Of a DNA stretch of 64,000 nt, positions 51,751-60,966 are shown piece after piece. Source of the DNA: Actinomycetales bacterium SN12 (GTDB lineage Bacteria; Actinomycetota; Actinomycetes; Actinomycetales; Microbacteriaceae); NCBI GenBank assembly GCA_002837415.1, contig PJCV01000006.1, forward strand, positions 62,001-126,000. The letters are read 5' to 3'. A program made the position numbers and the translations under genes. Under the pieces are notes generated by a model. It had not been told where the DNA came from. It worked only from the letters and a program-made list of their open reading frames with translations, and did not search any database. Within the stretch, counting starts at the first letter, position 1; each line of letters begins with the position of its first letter.

Positions 51751-53214
51751 GTGCCCACAGCCGCAGCCAACATCGGAGTCGTCGGACTCGCCGTCATGGG
51801 TTCGAACCTGGCCCGCAACCTCGCCAGCCGCGAGGGCAACACGGTGGCGGTGCTGAATCGCTCGCGCGCGAAGACCGACGAACTGGTCGCACTGCACGCC
51901 GACGCCGGCTTCGTGCCGACCTTCTCGTACGAGGAGTTCGCCGCCTCGCTGCAGAAGCCGCGCACCGCGATCATCATGGTCAAGGCAGGACTCGGCACCG
52001 ACGCGGTGATCGACGAGCTTGTGCGCGTGTTCGAGCCGGGCGACATCATCGTCGACGGCGGCAACGCCTACTTCCCCGACACCATCCGCCGCGAGAAGGC
52101 GGTGCGCGAGACCGGCATCAACTTCGTCGGCGCCGGCATCTCCGGCGGCGAGGAGGGTGCGCTGCTGGGCCCGAGCATCATGCCGGGCGGATCCGACGAG
52201 TCGTGGGTGACCCTGGGCCCGATCCTGAAGTCGATCGCCGCGGTCGCCGAGGGCGAGCCCTGCGTCACGCACGTCGGGCACGGCGGTGCGGGCCACTTCG
52301 TGAAGATGGTGCACAACGGCATCGAGTACGCCGACATGCAGCTGATCGCCGAGGCGTACGACCTCATCCGTCGCGGCACGGGGAAGTCGCCGGCGGAGAT
52401 CGCCGACGTCTTCGCCGAGTGGAACACCGGCGAGCTCGAGTCGTACCTCATCGAGATCACCGCCGAGGTGCTGCGCCAGATCGACGCGGAGACCGGCAAG
52501 CCGCTGGTCGACGTCATCGTCGACCAGGCCGGCGCCAAGGGCACCGGAGCGTGGACTGTGCAGACGGCACTCGCCCTGGGCGTTCCCGTCTCCGGCATCG
52601 CCGAGGCGACCTTCGCCCGCTCGCTGTCGTCGCACCCCGAGCAGCGCGCGGTCGCCGCTCACCTCCCCGGTCCTTCGACAGGGTCAGGAACCCGGGACTT
52701 CGTCGTCGACGACGTCGACGCCTTCATCGAGGACGTGCGCCTGGCGCTGTACGCGTCGAAGATCGTCGCCTACTCGCAGGGCTTCGACGAGATCCGCGCC
52801 GGCGCGGCCGAGTACGGCTGGAGCATCGACCTTGGCGCCGTGGCGAAGATCTGGCGCGCCGGCTGCATCATCCGCGCGCAGTTCCTCAACCGCATCGCCG
52901 AGGCCTACGCCGGCGAGCCCGACCTGCCTGCGCTGCTGACCGCACCGTACTTCGCCGAGGCGCTCTCGCGCGGTCAGGCCGCATGGCGCCGGGTCGTCAT
53001 CGCCGCCGCGCAGGCTGGCATCCCCGCTCCGGCGTTCTCGTCGTCGCTGTCGTACTACGACGGCATCCGCGCCGAGCGTCTGCCCGCCGCCCTCATCCAG
53101 GGCCAGCGGGACTTCTTCGGCGCGCACACCTACCGCCGGATCGACAAGGAAGGCACCTTCCACACGCTGTGGTCGGGCGACCGCACCGAGATCCCCGCGG
53201 TCGACACGCACTGA
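51751..53214 (+). CDS. gnd: 6-phosphogluconate dehydrogenase, decarboxylating
   Basis: Pentose-phosphate enzyme making ribulose-5-phosphate, CO2 and NADPH. 487 residues: VGLAVMGSNLARNLA (cofactor loop), GGNAYFPDT, GAGISGGEEGALLGPSIMPGG (in parts GAGISGGEEGA) and HNGIEYADMQLIAEA hold substrate and catalytic Lys/Glu residues. Residues about 308-316 (GPSTGSGTR) are encoded by a repeat copy in a loop that varies in this family. GAGGAGA precedes GTG 51751; a possible -10 is at 51712. Confidence 0.94.
   Translation: MPTAAANIGVVGLAVMGSNLARNLASREGNTVAVLNRSRAKTDELVALHADAGFVPTFSYEEFAASLQKPRTAIIMVKAGLGTDAVIDELVRVFEPGDIIVDGGNAYFPDTIRREKAVRETGINFVGAGISGGEEGALLGPSIMPGGSDESWVTLGPILKSIAAVAEGEPCVTHVGHGGAGHFVKMVHNGIEYADMQLIAEAYDLIRRGTGKSPAEIADVFAEWNTGELESYLIEITAEVLRQIDAETGKPLVDVIVDQAGAKGTGAWTVQTALALGVPVSGIAEATFARSLSSHPEQRAVAAHLPGPSTGSGTRDFVVDDVDAFIEDVRLALYASKIVAYSQGFDEIRAGAAEYGWSIDLGAVAKIWRAGCIIRAQFLNRIAEAYAGEPDLPALLTAPYFAEALSRGQAAWRRVVIAAAQAGIPAPAFSSSLSYYDGIRAERLPAALIQGQRDFFGAHTYRRIDKEGTFHTLWSGDRTEIPAVDTH
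52669..52693 (+). repeat. Repeat element in frame inside gnd
   Basis: GGTCCTTCGACAGGGTCAGG and the next five bases match the interspersed repeat, with GGTCC/GGAACC near-complementary ends, and encode GPSTGSGT. Confidence 0.75.
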
Positions 53215-53283
53215 TCCCGGTCCCACAGGCGGCGCATAGGCAACTCAATGGATTCTCGGTGACGTCGGGCGCACAATGGAGCC

Positions 53284-54012
53284 ATGAGCACCGAGCATCC
53301 CGACCTGCGACGCCCTGACGGAACCCCGCTGCGCATCCTCGCCGTCGACGACGAGCCCATGCTCACCGACCTTCTCGCCATGGCCTTGCGCATGGAGGGA
53401 TGGGAGGTCCGCACGGCGGCGTCCGGCCTGGAAGCGCTGCAGGTCGCCCGCGACTTCGAACCGGATGCCCTGGTGCTCGACGTCATGATGCCCGACCTCG
53501 ACGGCATGAGCGTGCTGCGCCGACTGAGGGAGTCCGGCAATCTCGTGCCCGTCGTCTTCCTCACGGCGAAGGACGCCGTCGCCGACCGCATCGCCGGGCT
53601 CACCGCGGGCGGCGACGACTACGTCACCAAGCCGTTCAGTCTCGAAGAGGTCATCGCGCGGCTGCGGGCCGTGATCCGCCGTTCGGGTCAGGGGCAGGCC
53701 GACGACGAGCAGTCGATCCTGCGGGTCGCCGATCTCTCGCTCAACGAGGACAGCCACGAGGTGATCCGCGGAGACGACGAGATCGAGCTCACCGCGACCG
53801 AGTTCGAGCTGCTGCGCTTCCTCATGCGCAACGAGCGGCGCGTGCTGTCGAAAGCTCAGATCCTCGACCGGGTGTGGAGCTACGATTTCGGCGGCAAGTC
53901 GTCGGTGGTGGAGCTGTACATCTCGTACCTCCGCAAGAAGATCGACGCCGGCCGCACGCCGCTGCTGCACACCGTGCGCGGTGTCGGCTACATGATCAAG
54001 TCACCGCAGTAG
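53284..54012 (+). CDS. OmpR-family response regulator
   Basis: 242 residues. The receiver domain has AVDDEPM near residue 20, the phospho-acceptor in ALVLDVMMPDLDG, and FLTAKDA and DDYVTKPFS; the winged-helix domain (about 145-240) has LTATEFELLRFLMRNERRVL and SVVELYISYLRKKID. It resembles the TcrX/TrcR/PrrA group. CACAAT six bases before ATG 53284 may be a leaderless -10. The kinase gene starts three bases after the stop. Confidence 0.92.
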   Translation: MSTEHPDLRRPDGTPLRILAVDDEPMLTDLLAMALRMEGWEVRTAASGLEALQVARDFEPDALVLDVMMPDLDGMSVLRRLRESGNLVPVVFLTAKDAVADRIAGLTAGGDDYVTKPFSLEEVIARLRAVIRRSGQGQADDEQSILRVADLSLNEDSHEVIRGDDEIELTATEFELLRFLMRNERRVLSKAQILDRVWSYDFGGKSSVVELYISYLRKKIDAGRTPLLHTVRGVGYMIKSPQ

Positions 54013-54015
54013 CCC

Positions 54016-55515
54016 ATGCTCTCTCACCCGCTGAGCCTCCAGGCGCGGCTGATGGCCGCGGTGATCGGGTTCGTCTCGCTCATCCTCGTGATCGTCGCGA
54101 TCATCACGAGTGCGACCCTGGGCAGGACGCTCGAGGACGATCTGCAGAGGAAGCTCAACGCCACCTCGAACGTCACCACGGCACTGGTCACCAACCAGGC
54201 CAAGGCCGCGGCCCTGCGCGGCGAGGCGCTCACCGCCGAGAAGGCGATCAGCGGCGGCATCGTCCAGACCGGCAGCCTGCTGCTCGCTGTGCTCCCCCCG
54301 GACGCGCCGGCGTCCGGCGTGATCGTCACACCCGACTCCAGCAGGACTCTTCCCGCTCACGATCTGCTGGAGCTGACCTCAGCGCTGCGGGAATCGGGAT
54401 CGGCGACGGTCAGCCTGCACGCGGGCTCGTTCCGGGTGACGGCAGATCGCACCGACAACGACGTGGTGGTGATCACCGGTCTGCCCCGCGCCGAGCTGCA
54501 GCACACCATGACCTCGCTGTTCACCGTGATCGCCCTCGCCACCCTGGGCGGGCTGATCCTGCTGGCCCTCACGACCGCCCTCACCATCAGCATGGGGCTG
54601 CGGCCGCTGCGCGCGGTCGCTGCGACGGCGTCACGGGTGGCCGGCCAGCCCCTCGATCGCGGCGAGGTGAGCATCACCGAGCGGGTGCCGGACTACGAGG
54701 CCGATCCGCGCACGGAAGTGGGCCGGGTGGGAGTCGCGCTGAACACCCTGCTCGACCACGTCGACTCATCGCTCTCCGCACGCCAGCGCAACGAGGAGCG
54801 CATGCGCCGGTTCGTGGCTGACGCCAGCCACGAGCTGCGCACGCCGCTCGCCTCGATCCGCGGGTACTCCGAGCTGTCGCTGCGGGCGCTGCGGCAGTCG
54901 CAGGACGCTCCCACCGTCGAGAACACCACCTCCGCGCTGGAGCGCATCCAGGCGCAGTCGCTGCGGATGACGCGACTCGTGGAGGACCTGCTGCTGCTCG
55001 CCCGCCTTGACGAGGGCGCCGAGCTCGTGCACGGTGAGGTCGACCTGTCGCAGCTCGCCGTCGAGGCTCTCGCCGACGCACAGCCCACCGCCCCCGGCCA
55101 CCACTGGAAGCTCGAGACCCCCGGCGAGCCCGTCATCGTCGCGGGCGACGTCGGCCGCCTGCATCAGGTGGTCGGCAACCTTCTCGCCAACGCCCGCACG
55201 CACACGCCGGAGGGCACGACCATCACGCTGTCGCTGTCGGCCACCGCTGAGGGTGCCGAGCTGCGCGTGCACGACGACGGGCCGGGCATAGATCCCGCCG
55301 TGCGCGACGAGCTGTTCGCCCGCTTCGCGCGAGGAGACGTGTCGCGGGCGCGGCAGACCGGCGGCACGGGGCTCGGTCTCGCGATCGCCAAGGCGATCAT
55401 CGAAGGTCACGGCGGCACCATCGCCGTCGAGAGCGCACCGGGCGACACGTCGTTCACCGTGCGCCTGCCGCGCGGCGAGCAGGCGGCCCCCGTGGAGTCC
55501 GCGGCAGGGCAGTGA
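54016..55515 (+). CDS. Sensor histidine kinase, HisKA/OmpR partner
   Basis: 499 residues. Two membrane helices (about 11-35 and 168-195) enclose a 130-residue extracytoplasmic sensor; then HAMP, the His box FVADASHELRTPLASIRGYSE (in part DASHELRTPLASIRGY) at about 277, N box QVVGNLLANARTHTPEG (part) and G boxes DDGPGIDP and TGGTGLGLAI. The set is complete, so it should phosphorylate the adjacent regulator. Signal unknown; a role near the flavin or gluconate genes cannot be inferred from sequence. Confidence 0.92.
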   Translation: MLSHPLSLQARLMAAVIGFVSLILVIVAIITSATLGRTLEDDLQRKLNATSNVTTALVTNQAKAAALRGEALTAEKAISGGIVQTGSLLLAVLPPDAPASGVIVTPDSSRTLPAHDLLELTSALRESGSATVSLHAGSFRVTADRTDNDVVVITGLPRAELQHTMTSLFTVIALATLGGLILLALTTALTISMGLRPLRAVAATASRVAGQPLDRGEVSITERVPDYEADPRTEVGRVGVALNTLLDHVDSSLSARQRNEERMRRFVADASHELRTPLASIRGYSELSLRALRQSQDAPTVENTTSALERIQAQSLRMTRLVEDLLLLARLDEGAELVHGEVDLSQLAVEALADAQPTAPGHHWKLETPGEPVIVAGDVGRLHQVVGNLLANARTHTPEGTTITLSLSATAEGAELRVHDDGPGIDPAVRDELFARFARGDVSRARQTGGTGLGLAIAKAIIEGHGGTIAVESAPGDTSFTVRLPRGEQAAPVESAAGQ

Positions 55516-55531
55516 GCCGCGAGCGTCCGGG

Positions 55532-57082
55532 TCAGTAGCCGGCGAACGCGTCGGTCGTGACGCCGCGCGCCTTCTGCAGCGCCGGCGCCAGGTCGGCGAT
55601 GAGGCGCGGTGGCCCGGAGATGTACGCGTGCCGGCTCGCGAGGTCGGGCACGACGCGCTGCAGGCCGTCGGCGTCGAGACGGATGCCCTGCGCCCACGTC
55701 CAGTGCGCCGGCAGATCCGCCGGCTCGTCGCGGGTGAACACGATCGTGCGGGCGCCGGTCGCGGCCAGCTCGTCGCGGAACGCGAGCTCGGCCGCCTCGG
55801 ACGCCACGTAGACGAGCACGACGTCGCGCTCGCCGCCCGTGGCCTGCAGCTGCCGCAGCTGTGACACGAAGGGGGTCACGCCTATGCCTGCGGCGACCAT
55901 GAGCACCGGCGTCCGCCCGCGCGGCAGCACGAAGTCTCCCCACGTTCCGGTCACGGCCAGCACCGCCCCGGGTTCGGCCGCCTTCAGCGCCCGCTTGTAG
56001 CTCGAGGGATGCTTCTGATCGCCGTCCTTGTAGGCGATGCGCAGAGCGGGCAGGTCGGCGGGCGCCGAGACGATGCTGAACTCGCGGCGGGTGCCGCGGG
56101 CATCCGGATTGCGGTGCGGCACCTCGAGCTCGAGGTACTGCCCCGCGACGAACTTCAGCCGCCCCTTGGTGCGGAACGTGAGCTCCTGCGCGGTCGGCGT
56201 GACGAAGGTGCGCTCGGTGAGCACGAGCCGCACCGAGCTGCGCAGGGCGAAGGCGAACGCGAGCAGGTTGCCGATCAGCAGCGCCCGCTCCTGACCCAGC
56301 GTGAACAGCGAGCCGATCGCGATCGGCCATCCGGCGAGCACGCCGACGAGCGCGGCGACGCTGTACTGCTGCCAGCGTCGAGGCGGGAGCGTGAGCGGCT
56401 CGGAGAGCATGAACGCACCGAGGAAGAGGTACGGCGTCTGCGTGAACGCCGCGAGCAGCGCGTCGGCCGCGTCGAACGGGATGCCGAACTCCTGCGACTG
56501 CACGCCCTGCCGCGCGACCGACACTGCGACGACCACGACGAGGAAGATGAGCACCAGCCGCACCTTCTCGGTGCGCCACAGCACGATCAGACCGCTGAGG
56601 GCGACGAACAGCGCGAGCCAGGGGGTGCCCACCCACCAGGCCGAGAACGTGCCGAGGCCGAAGATCGTCACGACGGCCGCCCCGAACGCGGCGGGGTTGA
56701 GGATGTGCCGTCCGCGCCAGGCGATGAGGTACTTCGACAGACTCGCCAGCACACCGGCGAGCGCGCTCCCTCCCAGCCCCGCGGGAGTGAGCGAGGGCTG
56801 CAGTACGAACAGGAGGATGAGCGCGGTCACCAGCGACGACTCGATGCGCCACGGCAGGCGCAGGATGCGCTGCGCGACCGCGTCGACGGCGGAGATGGCG
56901 AGGGCGAGCACCGCGAAGGATGCCAGGATCTCGCCGGCCGTCGGGCTCACCAGCCCCGCGAGGGACAGTCCGAGTGCGATCACCGCCAACGCGCCGAGGG
57001 CGAACAGCACGAGCCGGTACATGGAGATGGCGCCGAGGACGGCCAGCACACGCTGCCGCATGGCCAGGAACGCAGTGATCAC
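55532..57082 (-). CDS. Membrane flavoreductase: RnfD/NqrB-like domain fused to ferredoxin-NADP reductase domain
   Basis: 516 residues. The first 285 contain about eight or nine membrane helices of the RnfD/NqrB type, with the family's RGRHILNPAAFGA; no SGAT flavinylation motif is visible in it. Residues 290-516 form an FAD/NAD(P)H reductase: RREFSIVSAP binds FAD, VAAGIGVTPFVSQL binds NAD(P)H, and HAYISGPPRLI closes the domain. It could pass electrons from cytosolic NAD(P)H through the membrane to the FMN lipoprotein encoded two genes upstream. GTG 57082, 20 bases after apbE. Confidence 0.87.
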   Translation of the reverse strand: MITAFLAMRQRVLAVLGAISMYRLVLFALGALAVIALGLSLAGLVSPTAGEILASFAVLALAISAVDAVAQRILRLPWRIESSLVTALILLFVLQPSLTPAGLGGSALAGVLASLSKYLIAWRGRHILNPAAFGAAVVTIFGLGTFSAWWVGTPWLALFVALSGLIVLWRTEKVRLVLIFLVVVVAVSVARQGVQSQEFGIPFDAADALLAAFTQTPYLFLGAFMLSEPLTLPPRRWQQYSVAALVGVLAGWPIAIGSLFTLGQERALLIGNLLAFAFALRSSVRLVLTERTFVTPTAQELTFRTKGRLKFVAGQYLELEVPHRNPDARGTRREFSIVSAPADLPALRIAYKDGDQKHPSSYKRALKAAEPGAVLAVTGTWGDFVLPRGRTPVLMVAAGIGVTPFVSQLRQLQATGGERDVVLVYVASEAAELAFRDELAATGARTIVFTRDEPADLPAHWTWAQGIRLDADGLQRVVPDLASRHAYISGPPRLIADLAPALQKARGVTTDAFAGY

Positions 57083-57102
57083 GCTTCTACTCTTCCGTAT
57101 CC

Positions 57103-57978
57103 TCAGCGGGCGGGCTCGGTGAACAGCTCGCCCGCGAGCCCGCGCGAGCGCTCGATCCGCCCGTCGCTCGACATCCGCACCCAGTCGGCACCCCAGCGGT
57201 CGGCGAGCTCAGGACCGCCGGCGAAGAACAGGCCGCTCGCCGCGGCGTCGGCGTGCAGAGCGTCTGCCGCGAGAGCCCAGGTCGCTACCCAGGTGCGCAC
57301 GGGAAGACCGGTGCGTCCGTCGAGCACGTGATGCAGCCCGCTCCCCCACGCGCGCCGCGTGACCGCGGATGCGCAGAGCGCGGCATCCGTCACCTCCACC
57401 ACCCCGATCGCCATGCTCGGATCGTACGGGTGCTCGAGTGCGACTCTCGCGCTCCCACCGCGCACGCGGAGGTCACCGCTGCCGTCCACGGTCACTCTCC
57501 CTGGCAGGTGCGCGAGGGCGTCGGAGACGAGATCGACCAGCCGCCCCTTGCCGACAGCGCCGACATCGATGACGGCCGGCTCATCGAGGGTCAGCGACAT
57601 GTGGTCGGAGCGCAGCATCCGCTCCCATCCCGCCGGCGCCGCCCGCGGCGGTCCCGGGCGCAGAGTCAGCGCGGAGTCGTAGCCGAGCGCTTCGAGCGCC
57701 GAGCCGATCAGCGGGCTGACGGCGCCTGCGGTGGCGCGACCGAGATCACGATAGACCTCCAACATGGCCGCGGCGTCGGCGGCGGCATCCGGAGTGAGAT
57801 CCGCCGTCCCGCCCTGCGAACGCAGCGACGAGATGACCGAGTCGTCCCGGAAGCGCGACCAGGTGGCGTCGAACGCCTCGATGATCGCGCCGACGCCCGC
57901 TCGAACCGCCCCGCTCAGAGTGTCGACGGTCTCGATCTCCCACTGCGTGCCGATGGCGTCGAACTGCCACGCGTGCAT
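57103..57978 (-). CDS. apbE: FAD:protein FMN transferase
   Basis: Attaches FMN covalently to a Ser or Thr of secreted or membrane flavoproteins, using FAD. 291 residues with AIGTQWEIE at the start, the hallmark VIDVGAVGKGRLVDLVSDAL (part: DVGAVGKGRLVD) and TVDGSGDLRVRGG. No signal peptide is evident, as in many actinobacterial members. Located between the FMN-binding lipoprotein and the membrane reductase, so the lipoprotein is its obvious target. Confidence 0.92.
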   Translation of the reverse strand: MHAWQFDAIGTQWEIETVDTLSGAVRAGVGAIIEAFDATWSRFRDDSVISSLRSQGGTADLTPDAAADAAAMLEVYRDLGRATAGAVSPLIGSALEALGYDSALTLRPGPPRAAPAGWERMLRSDHMSLTLDEPAVIDVGAVGKGRLVDLVSDALAHLPGRVTVDGSGDLRVRGGSARVALEHPYDPSMAIGVVEVTDAALCASAVTRRAWGSGLHHVLDGRTGLPVRTWVATWALAADALHADAAASGLFFAGGPELADRWGADWVRMSSDGRIERSRGLAGELFTEPAR

Positions 57979-57984
57979 GCCGGG

Positions 57985-58431
57985 TCACTCGGCCGCAGTG
58001 GCGGCCTCGTCCTTGATCTTCACCACGGCCTGATCGAATCCCCCGCTGGTGAGCGACGATCCGGCGACGCGATCGACCTGCAGCTCGTCGAGCTTCTTCC
58101 CGACCACGACATCCGAGATGCCCGCGATGAACTGGCCCTGGTAGTTCTTCGATTCCGGCGCCAGCGGGTCGCCGACCACCTCGACGGCGGTGACCGTGTC
58201 CTCCGCGATCCTCAGGGTGACCTCGATCGTCTCGACCGTCTCCGGCGTGCGGTACGAGCCCTCGGCCGTGTACGTGCCGTCAGCATAGGGAGCGGTCGCG
58301 TCGGTGCTGAGCGGGGACGGATCGGCCTTCCGCGCGTCGGCGTCCGCTGCCCCCGAGCACCCGGCGAGCACGAGCGCGCCGGCGAGGCCGAGCAGAGCGG
58401 ATCCGGTGCGGGCTGCGGGGTGCACGTTCAT
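57985..58431 (-). CDS. FMN-binding lipoprotein
   Basis: 148 residues: lipoprotein signal with LAGC at 22-25, a low-complexity linker, and an FMN-bind domain (50-140) starting YADGTYTAEGSY. The flavin attachment site normally reads SGATxTS; here it is VDRVAGSSLTSGG (119-131), so Ser126 would replace the Thr acceptor. It is first in the operon with apbE and the reductase, six bases before apbE. An ATG at 58449 is an alternative start; 58431 gives a normal signal peptide. Confidence 0.85.
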   Translation of the reverse strand: MNVHPAARTGSALLGLAGALVLAGCSGAADADARKADPSPLSTDATAPYADGTYTAEGSYRTPETVETIEVTLRIAEDTVTAVEVVGDPLAPESKNYQGQFIAGISDVVVGKKLDELQVDRVAGSSLTSGGFDQAVVKIKDEAATAAE

Positions 58432-58494
58432 GCGTTCAGCTTCGGGCATCCGGCTATGAGAACTCCGGATGCCTCGTCGCGACTCAGCGAGAGA

Positions 58495-59529
58495 TCAGGC
58501 GTCGCCGCCGAACATGCTCGTCACCGAGCCGTCTTCGAACACCTGCTTGATCGCGGTCGCGAGCAGCGGCGCGATGGGCAGGATCGTGAGCCCCTCCCAC
58601 CGTCGCGACTCGGTGAGCGGGATCGTGTCGGTGATGACGACCTGGTCGATCGCGGCGTCCTGCAGGCGCTCGGATGCCGGGTCGCTGAACACCGCGTGTG
58701 TCGCGGCGACGATGACCTTGCGCGCACCGGCGCCCTTCAGGGCCTGCGCCGCCTTGACGATCGTGCCGCCGGTGTCGATCATGTCGTCGACGAGCAGGCA
58801 GGTGCGCCCCTCGACGGCGCCGACGATCTCATGCACCGACACCTGGTTCGCCACCTTCGGGTCGCGGCGCTTGTGGATGATGGCGAGCGGGGCGCCGAGG
58901 CTGTCGGACCACGTGTCCGCCACGCGGACGCGGCCCATGTCGGGCGAGACGATCGTGAGCGTCTCACGGTCCTCGTCGGTCAGCGTGCCCTGGAAGTGCT
59001 CGAGCAGCACGGGCTTGGCGAAGAGGTGGTCGACGGGCCCATCGAAGAAGCCCTGGATCTGCGCGGCGTGCAGGTCGACGCTCATCACGCGATCGGCGCC
59101 GGCGGTCTTCAGCATGTCGGCCACGAGCCGGGCGGAGATCGGCTCGCGACCACGGCCCTTCTTGTCCTGGCGGGAGTACGGGTAGTAGGGGGCGACGACG
59201 GTGATGCGCTTGGCCGATGCGCGCTTGGCGGCATCGAGCATGATCAGCGTCTCCATCAGCCACTCGTTCACCGGCTCGCCGAACGACTGCACGATGAACA
59301 GGTCGCAGCCGCGGATCGAGACCTCGAAGCGCGCGTAGATCTCCCCCGAGGCGAAGGTGCGGTGCTCGACCGGGGCCGCCTCCTGGCCCAGGGCTGCGGC
59401 GACGGCGGCCGTGAGCTCGGGATGCGAGCGACCGCCGGCGACGACGAGCCGCTTCTTCGTCTTCGCGATGAGTCCAGGTGCGACGCCGTTCTCGCGCTCG
59501 AGTGCGGCCTTCTTCTTCTTGTTGCCCAT
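58495..59529 (-). CDS. prs: Ribose-phosphate pyrophosphokinase
   Basis: Makes PRPP for nucleotide, NAD, His and Trp synthesis. 344 residues, about 20 longer than usual by a Lys-rich N-terminal extension (GNKKKKAALERENG). SVDLHAAQIQGFF, VSPDMGRVRVAD, HKRRD and LLVDDMIDTGGTI (PRPP loop) are intact. It begins five bases after the glmU stop, the standard glmU-prs pair of actinobacteria. PRPP is also a substrate of PncB at 5055. Confidence 0.94.
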   Translation of the reverse strand: MGNKKKKAALERENGVAPGLIAKTKKRLVVAGGRSHPELTAAVAAALGQEAAPVEHRTFASGEIYARFEVSIRGCDLFIVQSFGEPVNEWLMETLIMLDAAKRASAKRITVVAPYYPYSRQDKKGRGREPISARLVADMLKTAGADRVMSVDLHAAQIQGFFDGPVDHLFAKPVLLEHFQGTLTDEDRETLTIVSPDMGRVRVADTWSDSLGAPLAIIHKRRDPKVANQVSVHEIVGAVEGRTCLLVDDMIDTGGTIVKAAQALKGAGARKVIVAATHAVFSDPASERLQDAAIDQVVITDTIPLTESRRWEGLTILPIAPLLATAIKQVFEDGSVTSMFGGDA

Positions 59530-59534
59530 GAGAC

Positions 59535-60965
59535 CTACTCCGCCGATCGTTCGCGGGCCGCCGCATCGGCTGCGCCCGTGCCTGCTCTGTTCTTCTCGAC
59601 CCACCCGTCGATGTTGCGCTGGGGGGCGACGCTCATGGCCAGGGCACCCGCGGGCACGTCCTTGCGGACGACAGCACCGGCACCGGTCTTCGCACCAGCT
59701 CCCAGCCTAACGGGCGCGACCAGCACGGTGTGCGACCCGGTGTGCACCTCGTCGCCGACAACCGTGCGGTGCTTGTTGACATCGTCGTAGTTGGCGGTGA
59801 TCGTGCTGGCGCCGAGGTTGACGCCGCGTCCGATGGTCGCATCCCCCACGTACGACAGGTGCGGAACCTTGCTGCCTTCGCCGATCTCGGCGTTCTTCGT
59901 CTCGACGTACGCGCCGATCTTGCCGCCGGCTCCGAGCACGGTGCCGGCCCGCAGGTACGAGAACGGGCCGACCGTCGCGCCCGCGCCGATGACGGCGAGG
60001 TTCGCGTCGGTGCGCTTGACCACCGCATCCTCGCCGACCTCGCAGTCCACCAGCGTGGTGTCGGGGCCGACGGTGGCGCCTTCGGCTACGACGGTGGCGC
60101 GCAGGATCTGCGTGTTCGGCAGGATCGTCACGTCGGGCGAGAGCTTGGCGTCGTCGTCGATCCACGTGGTCTCGGGGTCGACGATGGTGACACCCTCGCG
60201 CTGCCAGCGACGCACAATGCGCTGGTTGAGCAGGCGTCCGACGAGGGCGAGCTGGGCGCGGTCGTTGACGCCGAAGGTCACGGTGACGTCGGAGACGACC
60301 GATGCCGCCACGCGGTCGCCGTCGCGGCGCAGCAGGCCGGGCACGTCCGTCAGGTACATCTCGCCCTGTGCGTTGTCGACGCCGATCTCGGGAAGGTAGC
60401 GGCGCAGCGTCGCGGCGCGGAACGCGTACATGCCGGCGTTGATCTCGCGCACAGACGCCTCGTCGGCGCTGGCGTCCTTCTGCTCGACGATGCGGTCGAC
60501 CCCGCCGTCGGCATCGCGGATCACCCGGCCGTACCCGGTGGGGTCGTCGACGACAGCGGTCATCAGCGTCGCCGGGGCGCCCGACGCGCGGTGCTCGTCG
60601 AGGAACGACGAGAGGGTGCCGGCATCGGCCAGCGGGCAGTCGCCGGAGAGCACGAGGACGTCGCCGTCGAAGTCCGCGGGCAGAGCGTCGATCGCCACCT
60701 GCACGGCACGGCCGGTGCCCGGCACGTCGTCCTGGTCGACGAAGACCGCATCGGGGTAGTCGCCGGCGAGCGCGCTGACCACCTGCTCGCGCTCGTGACG
60801 CACCACGACCTCGATGTGCGACGCGCCCAGCGAACGCGCCGTGGTGAGCACGTGACCGACCAGAGGGCGCCCGGCGATCTCGTGCAGCACCTTGGGTCGG
60901 CGGGACTTCATGCGGGTGCCCTGGCCTGCGGCGAGCACGATGATGGCGAGATTGTTCTGCGTCAT
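59535..60965 (-). CDS. glmU: Bifunctional N-acetylglucosamine-1-phosphate uridyltransferase / glucosamine-1-phosphate acetyltransferase
   Basis: Makes UDP-GlcNAc for peptidoglycan and lipoglycans. 476 residues: uridyltransferase with IVLAAGQGTRMKSRRPKVLH, and after about 240 a left-handed beta-helix acetyltransferase with NLGASTITANYDDVNKHRTV (active-site His region). The ATG at 60965 lies just one base beyond the tRNA-Gln gene, so its ribosome site, if any, would be inside the tRNA sequence. Followed by prs. Confidence 0.95.
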   Translation of the reverse strand: MTQNNLAIIVLAAGQGTRMKSRRPKVLHEIAGRPLVGHVLTTARSLGASHIEVVVRHEREQVVSALAGDYPDAVFVDQDDVPGTGRAVQVAIDALPADFDGDVLVLSGDCPLADAGTLSSFLDEHRASGAPATLMTAVVDDPTGYGRVIRDADGGVDRIVEQKDASADEASVREINAGMYAFRAATLRRYLPEIGVDNAQGEMYLTDVPGLLRRDGDRVAASVVSDVTVTFGVNDRAQLALVGRLLNQRIVRRWQREGVTIVDPETTWIDDDAKLSPDVTILPNTQILRATVVAEGATVGPDTTLVDCEVGEDAVVKRTDANLAVIGAGATVGPFSYLRAGTVLGAGGKIGAYVETKNAEIGEGSKVPHLSYVGDATIGRGVNLGASTITANYDDVNKHRTVVGDEVHTGSHTVLVAPVRLGAGAKTGAGAVVRKDVPAGALAMSVAPQRNIDGWVEKNRAGTGAADAAARERSAE

Positions 60966-60966
60966 G

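Noticed and set aside
50166..52662. A 915-codon minus-strand frame over gnd and gntP
   Set aside because: Arg/His-rich nonsense composition and no domain; it is the shadow of gnd and the gluconate permease.
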